A stretch of DNA of 64,000 bases, from NCBI RefSeq assembly GCF_016808335.1, contig NC_053138.1:53102951-53166950 (forward strand), read 5' to 3'. The first letter of the stretch is position 1. Every line of letters starts with the position of its first letter. The DNA comes from Panicum virgatum. Its lineage: Eukaryota; Streptophyta; Magnoliopsida; Poales; Poaceae. Position numbers and translations under genes: made by a program. The notes beneath the pieces were generated by a model, which saw only the letters and a program-made list of their open reading frames with translations, had not been told where the DNA came from and made no database searches. Positions 11,098 to 23,058 of the stretch are shown here, one piece after another.

Positions 11098-13094
11098 TGT
11101 TGGTTTGGTGTCTCTGATACCTTAGGCGGAGAGATTGTGGAGAGTTCCAGTCTTTGAGTGTGCACACATTGGGGAAGAGTTGCATAGTGAAGGGGAGCTG
11201 CATTTCAGGGGGAGTTTTTGAGCCTTTTCATGCTCTTTGCTGGTTGTGTTGAGCCTTGCCTCTTTCTGGAGGGACCAGCTTTGCACATGCTTGACTGTGT
11301 TGTGCCTTGCCTCTTTTTTGAGGGGTCAAGCATGTTTTGGAGTCAGTGCGTCGAGCCGTTGCCCTTGTCTTGGGAGCTGACTCTTTTGGCTTTGCTATCT
11401 TCAACGGCTGGGATGCGTCGACGTCGGCCAAGTCGGAGAAGGATGGTGATGGCATCTGGATGACGAAGGCGCTAGGGTTCCGGCGAGAGGTCGGACATGT
11501 GGCGACATCGGGCTTGGCGGGTGTGCCGGAAACATCGTGCGGGAAGGTTTGGCGGTTCCTCCAAAACCGCCCCCGAACTCGGTTTTGGCAGTTTTCCCAA
11601 AACTGCCCCCGTGAAGATTCCAGAAGGACGCGTGGCGACATCGGGGCGATTGCGTTGGGTCGAAGCAAACTTCTCCAAGTCGTCGCAGCCGTCGGATGGT
11701 CTTCAATGTATCTTTTCCGGTTTTGCCCCTAAGGGCCTTCTAGTTTAATTTCAGCACTTAGGGGTATTCTAGTCTTTAGAGGGAGACTTGGAGGATAAGA
11801 AAGGAGGGGAGGCCAGCAGAGAGGGGTGCTGCTTGCCCAGGGAATAGATGTGCGCGCCCTCTCCCTGCCTGCCACCTCTTCTCTCCTCTCTCTGTTCCTT
11901 CCTCTCTCTCTTCTCCAGGAGATGATCTAGGCCATGGATTTTTGAGTCCTTGTACGAAGATTGATTGGGAAAGGAGGCCCACTCCTCCTTGTGCCCTCCG
12001 GGGTTTGAAATTGAATTCAGTTTCGTGTCTTTTGAAGCTTTTGGTGATTGAATCCTCCAAGTTCTTGAGTTCTTTGTTCTCGAGGTTCTTCCACTTGTTG
12101 CTGTGGTTCTTAATGCTCTTTTGTGCGACCTGAATTGTCCTAATCAAGTGCTAAAACCCATATAGGTCGTGAGCCTTCAAGAACTCAGTTTTTAGAAAAC
12201 CCCGTTCTTGGTCACTAAACCTGCGATTCCTCCCAAACCATGGAGTGATTCGTCAATTCCTTTCTTGGACGTGTTCACAAGTCCTTCGTGATCATGCCTA
12301 CCAAGTTTGGTGAGGTTTGGACTTGATTTGATCGTTCGATCGTCGAATTTTTCCCGGGTCGCAGGCTGGAAAACGCCCCTGGACTTTGCTTTTTGACAGC
12401 ACCGGTTGAACCGATGCTTGAGTTCTAGGTCGTGGGATCAACCGGTGACTACAAGTTTCGGCTTCTAGGGTTTTTGGCGTCTCTGTTAGTTGCATCGGTG
12501 CATTAGCCTCTACATGCATCGGTTCATCCGAAGTTACTATAGGATTTGCAGTTTTGGCCGTTCAACCGACGCGTTCATTTTGCTCCACACCGGTTTAACC
12601 GGTGATTGACTCTCTGCTCTGATGATTAACGCACGTCGGTTTAACCGATGCTTACTGGTCGGTTTTGGGCTCCCTCTGGACAACTACACCGGCGATCCAA
12701 TTCAATTTTGTCGGATCATCCTGTGTAGCACCACCGGTTGAACCTACGATTTGTTGAGATCCACGTCGGATCAACTGGTGCTAGTGTTCACGTGCTGCAG
12801 GCTCTGTATCATCAGTTTAACCGACGCACTCAATTCTGTGAGCATTGGATCAACCGGTGATATATACCTTGCTGTTTCTTGTGCTGTTTTCTCGTGTTTG
12901 CTTCCACGCATGTTCACTCTTGTTCCTAGGGTTGTTGTGTGTTAGTGTAGCTCTCCTATAGCTACTCTGCACTTCACCTAGGACTCTTGGTTTGGGTGCG
13001 TAATTGGGATCAAGGCCGAACTCTCGTTTGCTAAAATTTTTGATCGGCTCCCATTCAACCCCCCCCCCCTCTGGTCGCATTTCTCGGTCCTACA
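11098..13094 (+). repeat. 3' LTR of the copia derivative, with ACCGGT-type palindrome array
   Basis: The LTR starts TGTTGGT after the polypurine tract and ends CGGTCCTACA. Between about 12395 and 12860 it has many imperfect palindromes of the type CACCGGTTTAACCGGTG or GTCGGTTTAACCGATG. Near the end come CGGCTCCCATTCAACCC, a run of about thirteen C, then CTCTGGTCGC. The LTR at 56692-58338 ends similarly, which supports common descent. Confidence 0.72.
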
Positions 13095-13284
13095 GAGAAC
13101 GCAAGAAAAGCTTAAAACAAAGCTATAGGGGGTTAAACTGGGGCTCAACCATGAAACCTATGGGCTAAACAAGACTAGAGGACCTTATCACGATTAAACA
13201 AGACATTCAAGGTTAGCAAAAGGGATTTCCAAGACACACTTGCTAAACAATGCTCGTGGATTGATCATGAGTAGGATCATATAT
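13095..13284. other. Solo-LTR segment between two nested insertions
   Basis: About 190 bp of the Tekay-like solo LTR left between the copia 3' LTR and the CACTA element. It holds no gene. It ends with TAT (13282-13284), the left target duplication of the CACTA element. Confidence 0.6.
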
Positions 13285-13510
13285 CACTACACCGCAACAC
13301 TGTATTAGGGACACGAGTCGGTTGGTAAAAGTGCACTAATACTAATGGACAGTCTGTAGGTAAAACTTATCAATGGACGATATGTCGGTAATTCCTGTTT
13401 TAAAGAGTGATGGTCCGTCGGTAAATGTATATATATTTACCAATGAATGGTCTGTCGGTAAATCCTGATACTACATCGGGCAGTCAGTCGGTAAAACCTA
13501 ACAAATTTTA
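13285..13510. repeat. CACTA left terminus and subterminal repeats
   Basis: The terminal inverted repeat is followed by several diverged copies of GTCGGTAAA in direct orientation (near 13317, 13352, 13386, 13430, 13455 and 13486). They match the repeats at the right end in inverse orientation. Confidence 0.85.
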
Positions 13511-15068
13511 GCGCCAACTATTTCCGAATTATTTGGATTTCGTGCGCAAGCAAAAAAATTAACGCGTGCGGGCTCGTGCGCCCGCCCAAAATGTTTTGGA
13601 CCCTAACTCTGCACTCTTGGGCTGAAAAAACACTCGCAACGCCGCCGACCTGAATCCCGCCCCCTTCTGCTCACCACACACCAGCAGGCAGCGCCGCCGC
13701 CCTAGATCCCACCGTCCGGGCCGCTCGAGCGCGGCCCCCGTCCGCTCGCGCGCCGTCGCTCGCGCGCGACCCAGCCCCCGTCTCGCTCGCGCGCAACCGT
13801 CCCCGTCCGCTCGCACGCACCGTCGCCAGCCGCTCGTCGCGCGCGCTCCCTGCCCCCGTCCGGTCATCCTTGCTGCGTGCCACCTCCGACCCACCCTAGC
13901 TCAGCCACGCCATCGAGAAGGAGCTCCTCGTTGGCTTCATCAGCTGAGCCACGCCGTCGTGAAGGAGCACCTCATTGGCTTCATCCTCCAGATCCCCTCG
14001 TAATCCCAGGTATTTCCCTCTATTTCTAGACCCCCTCGTAATCCCAGGTATTTCCCTCTATTTCTCTTGTTCAGTGCTAGGATTTGGTAGGATCTATGGC
14101 GGATATAGCAGGTTTCCTGTGCAAATTGTTTGCTTTGTGTCTAATTGAGCAATTATCGTAGTTTAGTTTGTTTTCATTGCATATATGGTCGAGTGGGGCT
14201 TTGAAATTGGTCGATCTGGATTGGACAGAACCTGCCCATATGGCTGCATAGAGCAACCTTCATACCTATGTTACAATTTTTCTATGTGCGGAATGGCAAC
14301 TTAGTAAGGGTTTGCATCGACTGGCTGTAGTGGATTAGATCATTACATGGGTTTGAACTACCTTACGAAATCTCAGATAATTATCTATGATTTATTTGAT
14401 GATTCATTTGGTGGTTACATAAATGCAGTTTTGTGTGCTGATTTAGCCCGTCACTTCTGTACAATTTTGTGATAAGACTTGATTTCAGATGTACTATTAG
14501 TTTATGCACCCTTATTAGCTCAATGTTTGTTGATATTGTCGTATCCTTGCTGCTGAGTCCTTTTATTTTGAATCTTCTTATGGATCTATGTCTTGCTTCC
14601 TACTTTCAGTTTTTGAACCTATATCCTCCCCAACGGTGTTATCTGGAGGTGGCCGCCGCATTGCTGGCCTTCTGAAGTCCCATTAAGGTAATAAAGCTAT
14701 GCCATTCTTTTTGATATAAAATACTACTTAATTTGGTTGCAAGATATGATAATGCATGTACTACCGATTTCCATCTTTCTTTCTCATGGTTAAATTTTTT
14801 TTAGACTTATATTGAATTGCCTCTACAACATTGTCAGCAGCTCGCACATCGTTTTGGAGCATCTACAACACTCATAGCAGCCAACCTTTGTAGCTGAGAA
14901 GTTATTAAGTGAAGGAGCTTGTGTGTAACGGTAAGTTTTATTTCTCTCATGCCTATTACTGATTGTTGCATTGTCTTTCATGCTTACTGTTTGTTTGTGC
15001 TATCTGTTGTGCAATAGTTTAGTGTTAAAAGATATAATTTAGAAGCAGCTTGATCTCCATAAAGACGG
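13511..15068 (+). other. CACTA 5' noncoding region with short tandem duplications
   Basis: About 1.5 kb upstream of the transposase ATG. The first 400 bp is very GC-rich (CGCTCGCGCGC-type sequence) and the rest AT-rich, consistent with promoter, leader and introns. Two short duplications stand next to each other: a ~35-bp unit (GAGCCACGCC.TCG...GGCTTCATC) at about 13911 and 13946, and a ~40-bp unit (CCCTCGTAATCCCAGG) at about 13995 and 14034. No coding frame could be supported. Confidence 0.55.
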
Positions 15069-18035
15069 ATGGATAAAACCTGGATCAACAATGAGGCTAG
15101 GTACATCACAACTATTTCAAAGATGCGAAAGTGTTGTCAAGTTAATATGTGGCTTAACTTAATAAATTGCATGTAGGCACACAAGGGCATATTTGCAAGG
15201 GGTGAACAGTTTTTTAGCTTATGCATTTACAAATTCAGCCGTAGGAGGCAAAATATTATGCCCTTTGCAGAAAGTGTATTAACTCATTTTGGAGAGATGC
15301 AAGTGATGTACGTGAGCACTTGATATGTGATGGGTTTGTAAAAGGGTACACAACATGGAATTTACATGGAGAAGCAAACACCTCTAATGTGAATCATGGG
15401 AATAGTGACAATGAGTCTAGTGAAGAAGATGAAATATCTGAATTGCTTAGAGACCTAGCTTGTGGATTAGATGATAGAGGGGATTTTGAAGACAACACTT
15501 CTATTCAGCAACCTAGTGATGATCTACGAAAGATTCATAAGTTGGTAGAAGCAAATAGTCAAGAGCTGTACCCTACATTCAAGAATTATACAAAGCTTCG
15601 TTTCCTCATTAGATTGCTTCATATCAAACTTCTTGGAGGATGGACCGATAAAAGTTTTGACCTATTACTTGATCTACTCAATGACGCATTACCTGGGGCT
15701 TCATCTCTACCTAGAAACTACTATGAGGCTAAGAAATTGATTAAATCCATAGGACTTGGGTACATTAGTATTCATGCTTGTCCAAATGATTGCATCATGT
15801 ATTGGAAGGACCATGTAGATTCAGATTCATGTCCAAAATATAAGGTTTCAAGGTGGAAATCAGTTAGGAAGAGTCTAGATGGGAAACATGTATATAAGGT
15901 TCCTAGCAAGGTTCTCCGCTACTTTCCAATAAAGAAAAGGCTCCAAAGATTGTTCCTGACTTGTCTATGATTTGCTAGATATGTTTGAAAATGGAGTCAG
16001 AACTTATGATTCTTCCAAGAGGGAGTTCTTCCAGCTGCGTGCTGCAATATTGTGGACAATCACTGATTTTCCAGGTCTAGGCTATGCATCAGGTTGTGTA
16101 ACATCTGGTGAAGCAGCATGTCCTGATTGCCACTCCCATACATGTTCATTTCGACTTAGTAATGGTACCAAGACTTGCTATATGGGTCATCGTAGGTTCT
16201 TGCATGAAAATCATCCATTTAGGTTTGATGTTGATAAATTTGGTTCAACTGAACTTAGGCCAGCACCTACTCCACTTTCCGGTGAGGAAATTTTAGAGTG
16301 TACAAAAGATATTGTTACAGTTTTTGGGAAGGATCCATCTGGAAAGAAACCAGCAAGCAAGAGAGGCAAGGAGGGGGAGCCATTAGTAATTTTTAAAAGA
16401 AGATCTATTTGGTTCATACTTCCCTATTGGAAAGAATTGATGCTGCGACATAATTTTGATGTCATGCACATAGGAAAAAATGTGGATGAGAACCTTGTTA
16501 ATACATTTCTGGACAATGATGGGAAATCTAAGGACAATTTGAATTCTCAATTGGACCTTCAAGCTCTAGGTATTAGAAGTGATCTTCACCCTATTGATGT
16601 TGATGGCCAACTTTATTTACCACCTGCACCATACACAATGAGTCCTAAGGAGAAGAAATTATTTTGTGAAGTACTTAAAGGGGTAAAGTTCCCTGCTGGT
16701 TACGCATCTGATATACGACACAATGTTCATGTCAATGAAAGAAAGATGTTTGGGCTGAAGAGTCATGAGAGCCACATTGTTCTACAACACTTAATGCCAC
16801 TTGTTGTGAGGAAAATATTACCAGAAATAGTCAGTGCTGCAGTGATTCGTGTTAGTAACTTCTTCAAGAAAATTTGCTCACCAGTTATTCGAATAACTGA
16901 TATGGAGAGTTTAGAGGCTGATATAGCTGAAACCTTGAGCCTTCTTGAGACTATATTTCTTCCATCTTTTTTGACATCATGGTACACTTGATGGTTCATC
17001 TTCCTGCCCAAGCAAAAATTGCTGGTCCTGTACATTTTCGTAGCATGTGGCCTATTGAGAGGTAATTCCCCTTAGGCATGCTGAATTGTAGTAAAAAAAC
17101 AAAAGTACATATTATTTTACAACATTTTGAGCTTATTATATGCGTACAGGTTTTTGATGAGGTGTAAGGGTGATGTTCGTACGAAAAGTCATCCTGAGGG
17201 ATCAATTATGGAGGGGCATTTGTTTTATGAGAGCCTTACCCTTTGTGCTCGCTATTTACATAGTGAGACTCAATTTAGTCGACAAGTTAGAAATGATGAC
17301 AGGCAGCAAGTAGAGAACTGCAGTACAACTCCTTTCTTTCACAGCTTTGGTCAGGGTTTGGCTGGAAAGTGTACGGTGAGCTTAGACTACAAGACATGGC
17401 TGCAAGCACATAGATATGTTTTGTTCAACTATGCCAATATAGGACCATACTTGGAGTAAGTTATCTCATTTATTTAAAATCACATTTTAGTTTTCTCTTC
17501 ATGGTAAAGTTATAAAATTACCATTGCAGCAAGCATGGTCAATATCTATCTTCAATTGGTCTTCGAAACAAACGAGACATCAACCGCATGCAGCATGAGT
17601 CCTTTCATGAGTGGCTTAGGTCGCATGTAAGTAACTAGGAAGATGACACACATTTTTTGAGATGAACATCATAGCTACCTTAATAATAGTATTTTATAAT
17701 CACAGGTGGAAGAAATAGGTGAGGAAGCATCAGATGAGATACAAATTTTAGCTAAGGCACCAATGATGATCGCACGAAAGTATAGTAGCTACACAATAAA
17801 TGGATTTGATTTCCATACAAAATCTTATGATGATGGTAGGTCTATTCAAAATAGTGGGGTTGCTCTGATTGCTGAGTCAGAATGCTTTGAAAGGGGCAAT
17901 AAGGATAACATCATACTAGGAAACAAGACTTACTATGGTATTATAAAGGCTGGAATCTCTAAAAATTCCTCATATGAACACGTTGGTGCCCCTAGGCAAC
18001 CTAGCAAAAGAAGAAAGGTTAGCCTATTCACTTAA
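15069..18035 (+). pseudogene. TNP2-like CACTA transposase with deleted catalytic core
   Basis: The start MDKTWINNEAR (ATG 15069, first intron 15101-15176) opens a Transpos_assoc domain, followed by YLQGVNSFLAYAF and a Cys-rich stretch. One extra T near 15265 shifts the frame before the SDVREHLICDGFVKGYTTW block. The frame then runs to RLQRLF at about 15950. Family members have roughly 150 residues here, including the DG..PFG motif with an expected catalytic Asp; this copy jumps within about 10 codons to LDMFENGVRTYD (15978). It continues with LRAAILWTITDFPGLGYASG, MGHRRFLHENHPFR, DVMHIGKNVDENL and DUF4218/DUF4216-like parts through exons at 17151-17457, 17529-17625 and 17706-18018. Without the core it should be catalytically dead. 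The missing length is from family knowledge, not measured here. Confidence 0.82.
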
Positions 18036-18339
18036 TCTTCAACCTATGATCATCATGTTTTTTTTCTAGACAACTAATTCACACTTATATTTTTTCTTCC
18101 AGAAAATTCACCAAATAAGTGATGCAGCAACTGAAGGTCATAATTTGTGATCAAGGTCATGAAGAAACAATATTGAGACTGTAAACGAGCAGATTTCTCA
18201 TGATCTAGACCATGAAACAAATGGAGATTTCTTATGTGACAATGAAGGTCTTGTAACTTCTATTGTTTCATCTTATTGCATCTTAAATATCAACCTATGA
18301 TATTATGTTTCCATTTGTTTAAAACTTATATTTACAGAT

Positions 18340-20789
18340 TTGGAACCACAAAAGAAGAAAGGCAGGGGTATCAGTAGATTGGATGATATATTTTCCAGAA
18401 CACCTGACATGCCTAAAATCAAAATAATGCTCAATGAATATGGACTGACGGTTGGGGAAAATTCTAGTAGGCTTGCTGGTGCCATTGGGATTCAGGCGAG
18501 AAGGACACTACCACTTGGGTGTGATGACTGGAGGCTTGTTGATGCAAAAAAGAAGTTGGAAGTATGGGAAAATATAAAGGTAGCAGCAATATATGGCTCT
18601 GAATTTTTCCCATATTGTACTAAATTGTTAGCTGCCATAGTAGCATCTTATTGCACTCCTTTCTTTCATGATGATCTGCTAATTTTTTTCATCACAAATT
18701 AGGAAGTCGATATTGGTGATGCTGCTTTCAAGTGGTTTATGACTACATGTGGATTAAAATGGAAGGGGTTTAAGGCAGAATTAAAAGAGAAGTTTTTTGA
18801 TGAGACATTAACAGATAAGGAGCTGATGGCAAGAAATGGTGCAAGAGTAAATCCTAATGATTGGAAGTATCTTATTAACTTTTGGAGTTCTGATGAATCT
18901 AAAGTAAGTAACATGTGAATAATCTTTGTCTCATAACTTGCAAATGGATCTTGTATTCTTCAAAATGTATGTAAATTTTTACAATTCCTATCATAGGCTC
19001 GCATAGAACGGGCAAAAGCATGCCGTGCAAAGTTGCAACTCCTTAATACATCTGGCAGCGTTAGCCATGCTTCTACTAGGCATAAACTGGTAATGTAACA
19101 TAGCACTCACATTAATTATTCATTATAGTATTTTTGGGCATTGTGATTGCTGCTAAGTAGTAAAATCATTCTAGGGTGAGGAACTTGGGCGTCCGGCTAG
19201 AAGAGATGAAGTCTTTGTCAAAACACATACAAGAAAAAATGGGGTTCCTTCAAGGCAGGCAACACCAAAAATTGTAAGTTTTGTACATGAAAAAAGTCAG
19301 CCTCCAATATGACATTGCTTCATCCACAAATGAGATATTGCTTTCGTGTGTATAGGATGAAATTAAAGAAATTCTTGAAGTCTATCCAGAGGTGGTTGAC
19401 AGAACAATTCAGCAAGGCGATGCATACGCTATTGTTTGCGGACTAAAGGAGCCAAAAGGACGTGTTCGTGTATTGGGCGTAGGACCAACTCCCCAAGATA
19501 TTGGTACGCCGGAGTTGAAGTCCTACGTGCCAACAAGGATTCAAATGGAAGTTCTTGCTCGTGAAAAAGCTGAAAGTGAGAAAGCAGCTCTACAACAACG
19601 TGTTAAGGAATTAGAGGAGCAAATGCTTGAGGAAAGGCTGGCACGAGAAAGGCAAAATCATGAATCCAACTCACAACATGGTTCTAATTCACGACACCAA
19701 GTGGTAAGGGTGTTCAATTTCAGCAAGCAATCTGAATTCAGCATGTGTTTGCAGCCATTGCTATAAGTTGACTATTGTGTTGTAACATATTCCTCCATCT
19801 TGTTAAACTATCTCATTGTAGAGTCCGAGGCCTGAAAAAGCTGCAGATGAGTCACATCAAAATAATTCTAGAGCTGAAGCAGGTAATTGCACAGACAATG
19901 AAGATTATGACCTTTCTGATGGGGAGAACTTGCTTATCCAAAGGCATGCAACAGCTCCATTAGTGCCTGCCATGAACAATGCATCCCAACCAAGTGTTGA
20001 TGATGGCCATCGCTATGCACATGATTCCCTTGTAAGTTTCTTATCCTGCTGTAAAATTTCTACTTGTGATTTTCCAACGGGTCATCCATCTTGTACTCAT
20101 TTGAAATAATTGCATCATCCAGTACAGGTTGGAAAGACTGTCATACTATATGCTATGCTGAGATCACAAGCTGCAGCTAGGGGTGTTGTCATTTCAACTA
20201 ATCCAAACACCATAATAGGAGGTCAGCCTCTTGGGAAGCAATTTTGTGAAGTTATTGTGAATTTGGTGCTGAAAAGAGATGCAATGCTGCCTCGCTCTTA
20301 TGATGATATGGAAACTATGGCTGATGCAGACATGATGTCAATTGCATGGCCATACAAGAGGGTAATAATTAATTGGGCTTTATTTTTCCTTTGTTTCTTT
20401 GATTTGTGAGGAGTAACCAGCATTTCCTAACTGATTTTGCATGTGACAGCTAAATGTTTGCGATGATAGGGCATCAAAACCTTCTCATGGTGCTGTAGAA
20501 TTGCAGGTACATTTTTTGAAATTTACAGTTTCATCAAACTGTGAGCCTCAAGTTGGCTGCCCATATATCTTAAATGTTGATTATTTCTGTTAGTTGATAG
20601 AACATGTTGATTATTTCTGTTGGCTGCTGCAAGTAATTCATCTAAATTTTCATTGGCTGCTACTTAATATATTGATCTACTCTATTGTTGGATCTTGATT
20701 ATTTCTTCAAGTTCACTCATTATTAGAATCAGGCTGATTATTATTCCGTATTGATCTTTATTTGTAGGAATCACAAGGCGCTGCTAATT
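18340..20789 (+). pseudogene. CACTA accessory gene (Transposase_24-like)
   Basis: The coding blocks run GRGISRLDDIFSRTPDMPKI, LGCDDWRLVDAKKKLEVWENIK, then after an intron DAAFKWFMTTCGLKWKGFKAEL, and an exon at 18996-19090 (ARIERAKACRAKLQLLNTSG). The next exon, 19356-19703, has a coiled-coil-like segment (about 19540-19680, REKAESEKAALQQRVKELEE). Last come VILYAMLRSQAAARGVVIS and LGKQFCEVIVNLVLKRDAMLPR near 20145-20360, ending with TAA at 20787. This matches the C-terminal half of PF03004-type CACTA accessory proteins. It follows the transposase closely, and the link between them (18035-18340) has stops, so one fused transcript or two genes are both possible. Splice sites look normal; integrity at the 5' end is doubtful. 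Confidence 0.72.
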
Positions 20790-21235
20790 AACTGGTATGC
20801 TATGCTGAATTAGTTGACACGGTGAAAGTAGCAAAATTACCAACATCAAGCAGTAATTGTGCCAGATCATTTGTTGGAGGCTGAGGTGATTTCAGTGGAT
20901 CTTTTGGGGCTGTGATGACACCACTAAGGAATCACATTAACTTGTCTTGTGTGTGATTTTGATGGAAGGTTAAACCTCTTAATATGATGTCTTTTGTACA
21001 ACAAATGCTAATGGCTATGCAGATGAACCATAGATATATGAACTGTTAGCTGTTATCTTGACTCTTGGCTTGTATGGATGATGTTCTATATATATTCACC
21101 TATGTAAATTATCTTGGCTTGTCTGTTGGCTTGCTAATGGCTTGTCTGGAATTATGTTGAGACCTGATGAATGAATATTCTCACTGTACCATTTAAATTG
21201 CAATTAAATGAGCTTTTATTTTTTAAATTGGAATT
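20790..21235. other. CACTA 3' noncoding region
   Basis: About 450 bp, AT-rich, between the accessory-gene stop and the right subterminal repeats, with short repeats of TTGGCTTGT. Probable 3' UTR; no gene seen. Confidence 0.5.
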
Positions 21236-21501
21236 ATCGCGTTGGACGGTCAGTCGGTAAAGAAACTTTTAACATCAAACCATCCATCAGTATAACTAGT
21301 TACGCACAGTCTGTCGGTAAATGCTATTCTAACGGATGGTCCGTCAGTATAAGTAGAGTCCGTCGATAAAAACTTTTACCGACGGGACTAGCACTGACGG
21401 TAATTGTCTGTCGGTAAAAGTTTTTACCGACGGACTGTCCGTCGGTATAACGGCTTATAACGACGGTCCGTCCGTTGCTGTTGCGGTGTTGTGGTGTAGT
21501 G
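21236..21501. repeat. CACTA right subterminal repeats and terminus
   Basis: Tandem and inverted copies of GGACNGTCNGTCGGTA / TTTTACCGACGG form a strong hairpin near 21385-21450. They are followed by the inverted terminal repeat ending GGTGTAGTG at 21501. Confidence 0.88.
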
Positions 21502-21504
21502 TAT

Positions 21505-23058
21505 GTAAAAGAACTGATTTGGACGTGTGTAGGCATTGAATAGATCTAGGAGGTTATCGGTAAAAGAAAATGACATGACATAAGAATTAGCTGAAACAAA
21601 AGAAGATAAGCCTTAGTACTGCAAATAACAGAGATGGCTCATGGCCATGCACGGCGGACAGTGCTCCTGGAGGCTGCTGGCGCTTTCCTTTGCTGGCGTT
21701 CAAGAGCACGATTTCAGATCATGGTGAGATGGGGAAAAGAGAGAGGAAGAGGAGGGGAACTCGTTTTCAAAGCTCACCGGCATAGGAGGTGCTCGGGGTT
21801 GGCCGGATTCGAGGCCGGCGTGCGGCGTCAGGTACTGCTGTCCGAGGGTGGCGGGGTCCGGTGGCTGGGTGACATCGAGGAGGGTGCGAGGAGATGCGTC
21901 TCATTGAAGGGATCGTCATGGTGGCAATTGGCCGACGGCCGTCGAACGCGACGTTGCTTGTCTCGGTGGTGACGCTGTTTGTCTCGGTGGACCTCTGTTC
22001 GTGCGCGACGGGAGGCGGTGGGTTGATCCGAGAAGCACGGGCCGTGTAGGACAGATGCGCGTGGTGCAGGGGCTTCGCCTGGGTGCAATGGAGCTCGTGG
22101 GCACGTCGGCTTCAGCTGCCGACCGGGGAGGCCGCATCAGCTCGCCGGTGCATGCGCTCGGTCCGGAGAGCGATGGCGATGGCGTGCGGCACAGGCGAGG
22201 CGCCGGCGCGGCGCAGCGAAGGGGTGCCGAGGCAGCGGCACTAGAGGGCGCACGATGTGTGGCCCTAGGTTGGAGGGGAACGCACGCTCAAAAAGAGGCT
22301 GCGACGTGGTGTTGCCCCGCGGCCGGTTGGGTCAGGTCCAAAACGAGTGCCACGGGCTCAGCCCGTTAACCAGAACCTTGTACGTGTTGGGATGGTGAGA
22401 GTACAGATCAGACCGAGAGGTGGTCAAATGGATCCAAGAAAACGACGGCACGCCGACTTAGCGGAAACGGACTGAGGAAGATGAACGTTTGTTTGGACTA
22501 GAAAAAGGGCAATGGCCAAGACGAGTTGATCTACGGCTTCTCACGGGTCGGGTTGATCCGATTAGGATTAGGGATATGGAGAGATAGTGCCAATCACCTG
22601 AGCTGATGGTGATGACAACGCAGTATCAACGGAAAATGCTGAAATCCAGACAAGACTCCGTTTCGAGCATGATTTGACCAACATGAGAGATTAGGGAATC
22701 CGAAACTCGATGAGGGCAAAACAGGCTGAATCTAGCGAGGAAAGAAAAGAAAAAGGACGACAGCTCGGAATATATTTTTAGGGTTAAAACAAATCTAGAA
22801 AAATCTAGATAAATCTTTTAATCCATGAAAAATATATCCTACAAATTCCAAAAAAAATCTTGGAGGTATTTTGGGACACAAGGAGTTCAAATAAAATACT
22901 TGAATCTCGTGAAAAAGGTTCTAGAACTTTCCATTAAATGAATTTAGCCCTAGAGAAAATGAGAATAATTGCCAGAAAATTCTCGAAATAAGCAGAAGAT
23001 GGATAATTTTATTTAAAAAGATATTCACAACCCAAAATTGAAATTTTGGGGTGTGACA
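21505..23058. other. Right-hand segment of the Tekay-like solo LTR
   Basis: About 1.5 kb: a GC-rich block (21630-22370) with overlapping spurious open frames on both strands, then an AT-rich stretch ending AAATTTTGGGGTGTGACA. The GC-rich middle and AT-rich end mirror the Tekay LTRs (33.6-34.6 kb and 42.0-43.0 kb). No gene. Confidence 0.62.

Larger units (their letters stand above)
7643..13094 (+). mobile_element. SIRE/Maximus-type copia retrotransposon, deletion derivative
   Basis: A plus-strand element reduced to a 5' LTR fragment, the reverse transcriptase-RNase H end of pol, the 3' noncoding region and a 3' LTR. The 527-bp block 7664-8190 is repeated at 11402-11928, roughly 96% identical by eye. 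In the right copy the LTR continues; in the left copy the sequence jumps at 8190 straight into the linker before reverse transcriptase. The 3' half of the 5' LTR, primer site, gag, protease and integrase are therefore gone. The left start at TGTTGGT (7643) is provisional and no clear target duplication was found. Confidence 0.75.
13285..21501 (+). mobile_element. CACTA transposon with both ends and TAT target duplication
   Basis: The element starts CACTACACCGCAACAC (13285) and ends with the inverted form GGTGTTGTGGTGTAGTG (21501). It is flanked on both sides by TAT (13282-13284, 21502-21504), the 3-bp duplication expected for CACTA. Subterminal repeats of the type GTCGGTAAAA / TTTTACCGAC occupy the outer 220-270 bp at each end. 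Inside are a TNP2-like transposase gene with a deleted core and a Transposase_24-like gene, both on the plus strand. At 8.2 kb it is within the usual range for coding CACTA elements. It is inserted in the Tekay-like solo LTR. Confidence 0.93.
5849..23058. mobile_element. Solo LTR of a Tekay-like gypsy element, split by nested insertions
   Basis: The element starts TGTCACATCCGG (5849) and ends GGGTGTGACA (23058), with flanks GTGAT (5844-5848) and GTGAC (23059-23063), a one-mismatch 5-bp duplication. Between about 5960 and 6720 it shares ordered blocks with the Tekay LTRs at 31617 and 40032: GTGAGCACG, CTGCAGAGGTTGCACA, TTTACCCACAAGTCG, CTTCCTTAGGTG and GAGGCCTTTACAAAG. After removal of the nested copia (7643-13094) and CACTA (13285-21501 plus one TSD copy) about 3.5 kb remains, close to the 3.2-kb Tekay LTRs. 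There is no internal coding region, so a solo LTR is the simplest reading. It sits in the UBC domain of the E2 pseudogene. Confidence 0.78.

Noticed and set aside
21634..22369. Two GC-rich plus-strand frames that might be a small gene
   Set aside because: They correspond to the GC-rich portion of the Tekay-like LTR and share its position and composition with the complete element.
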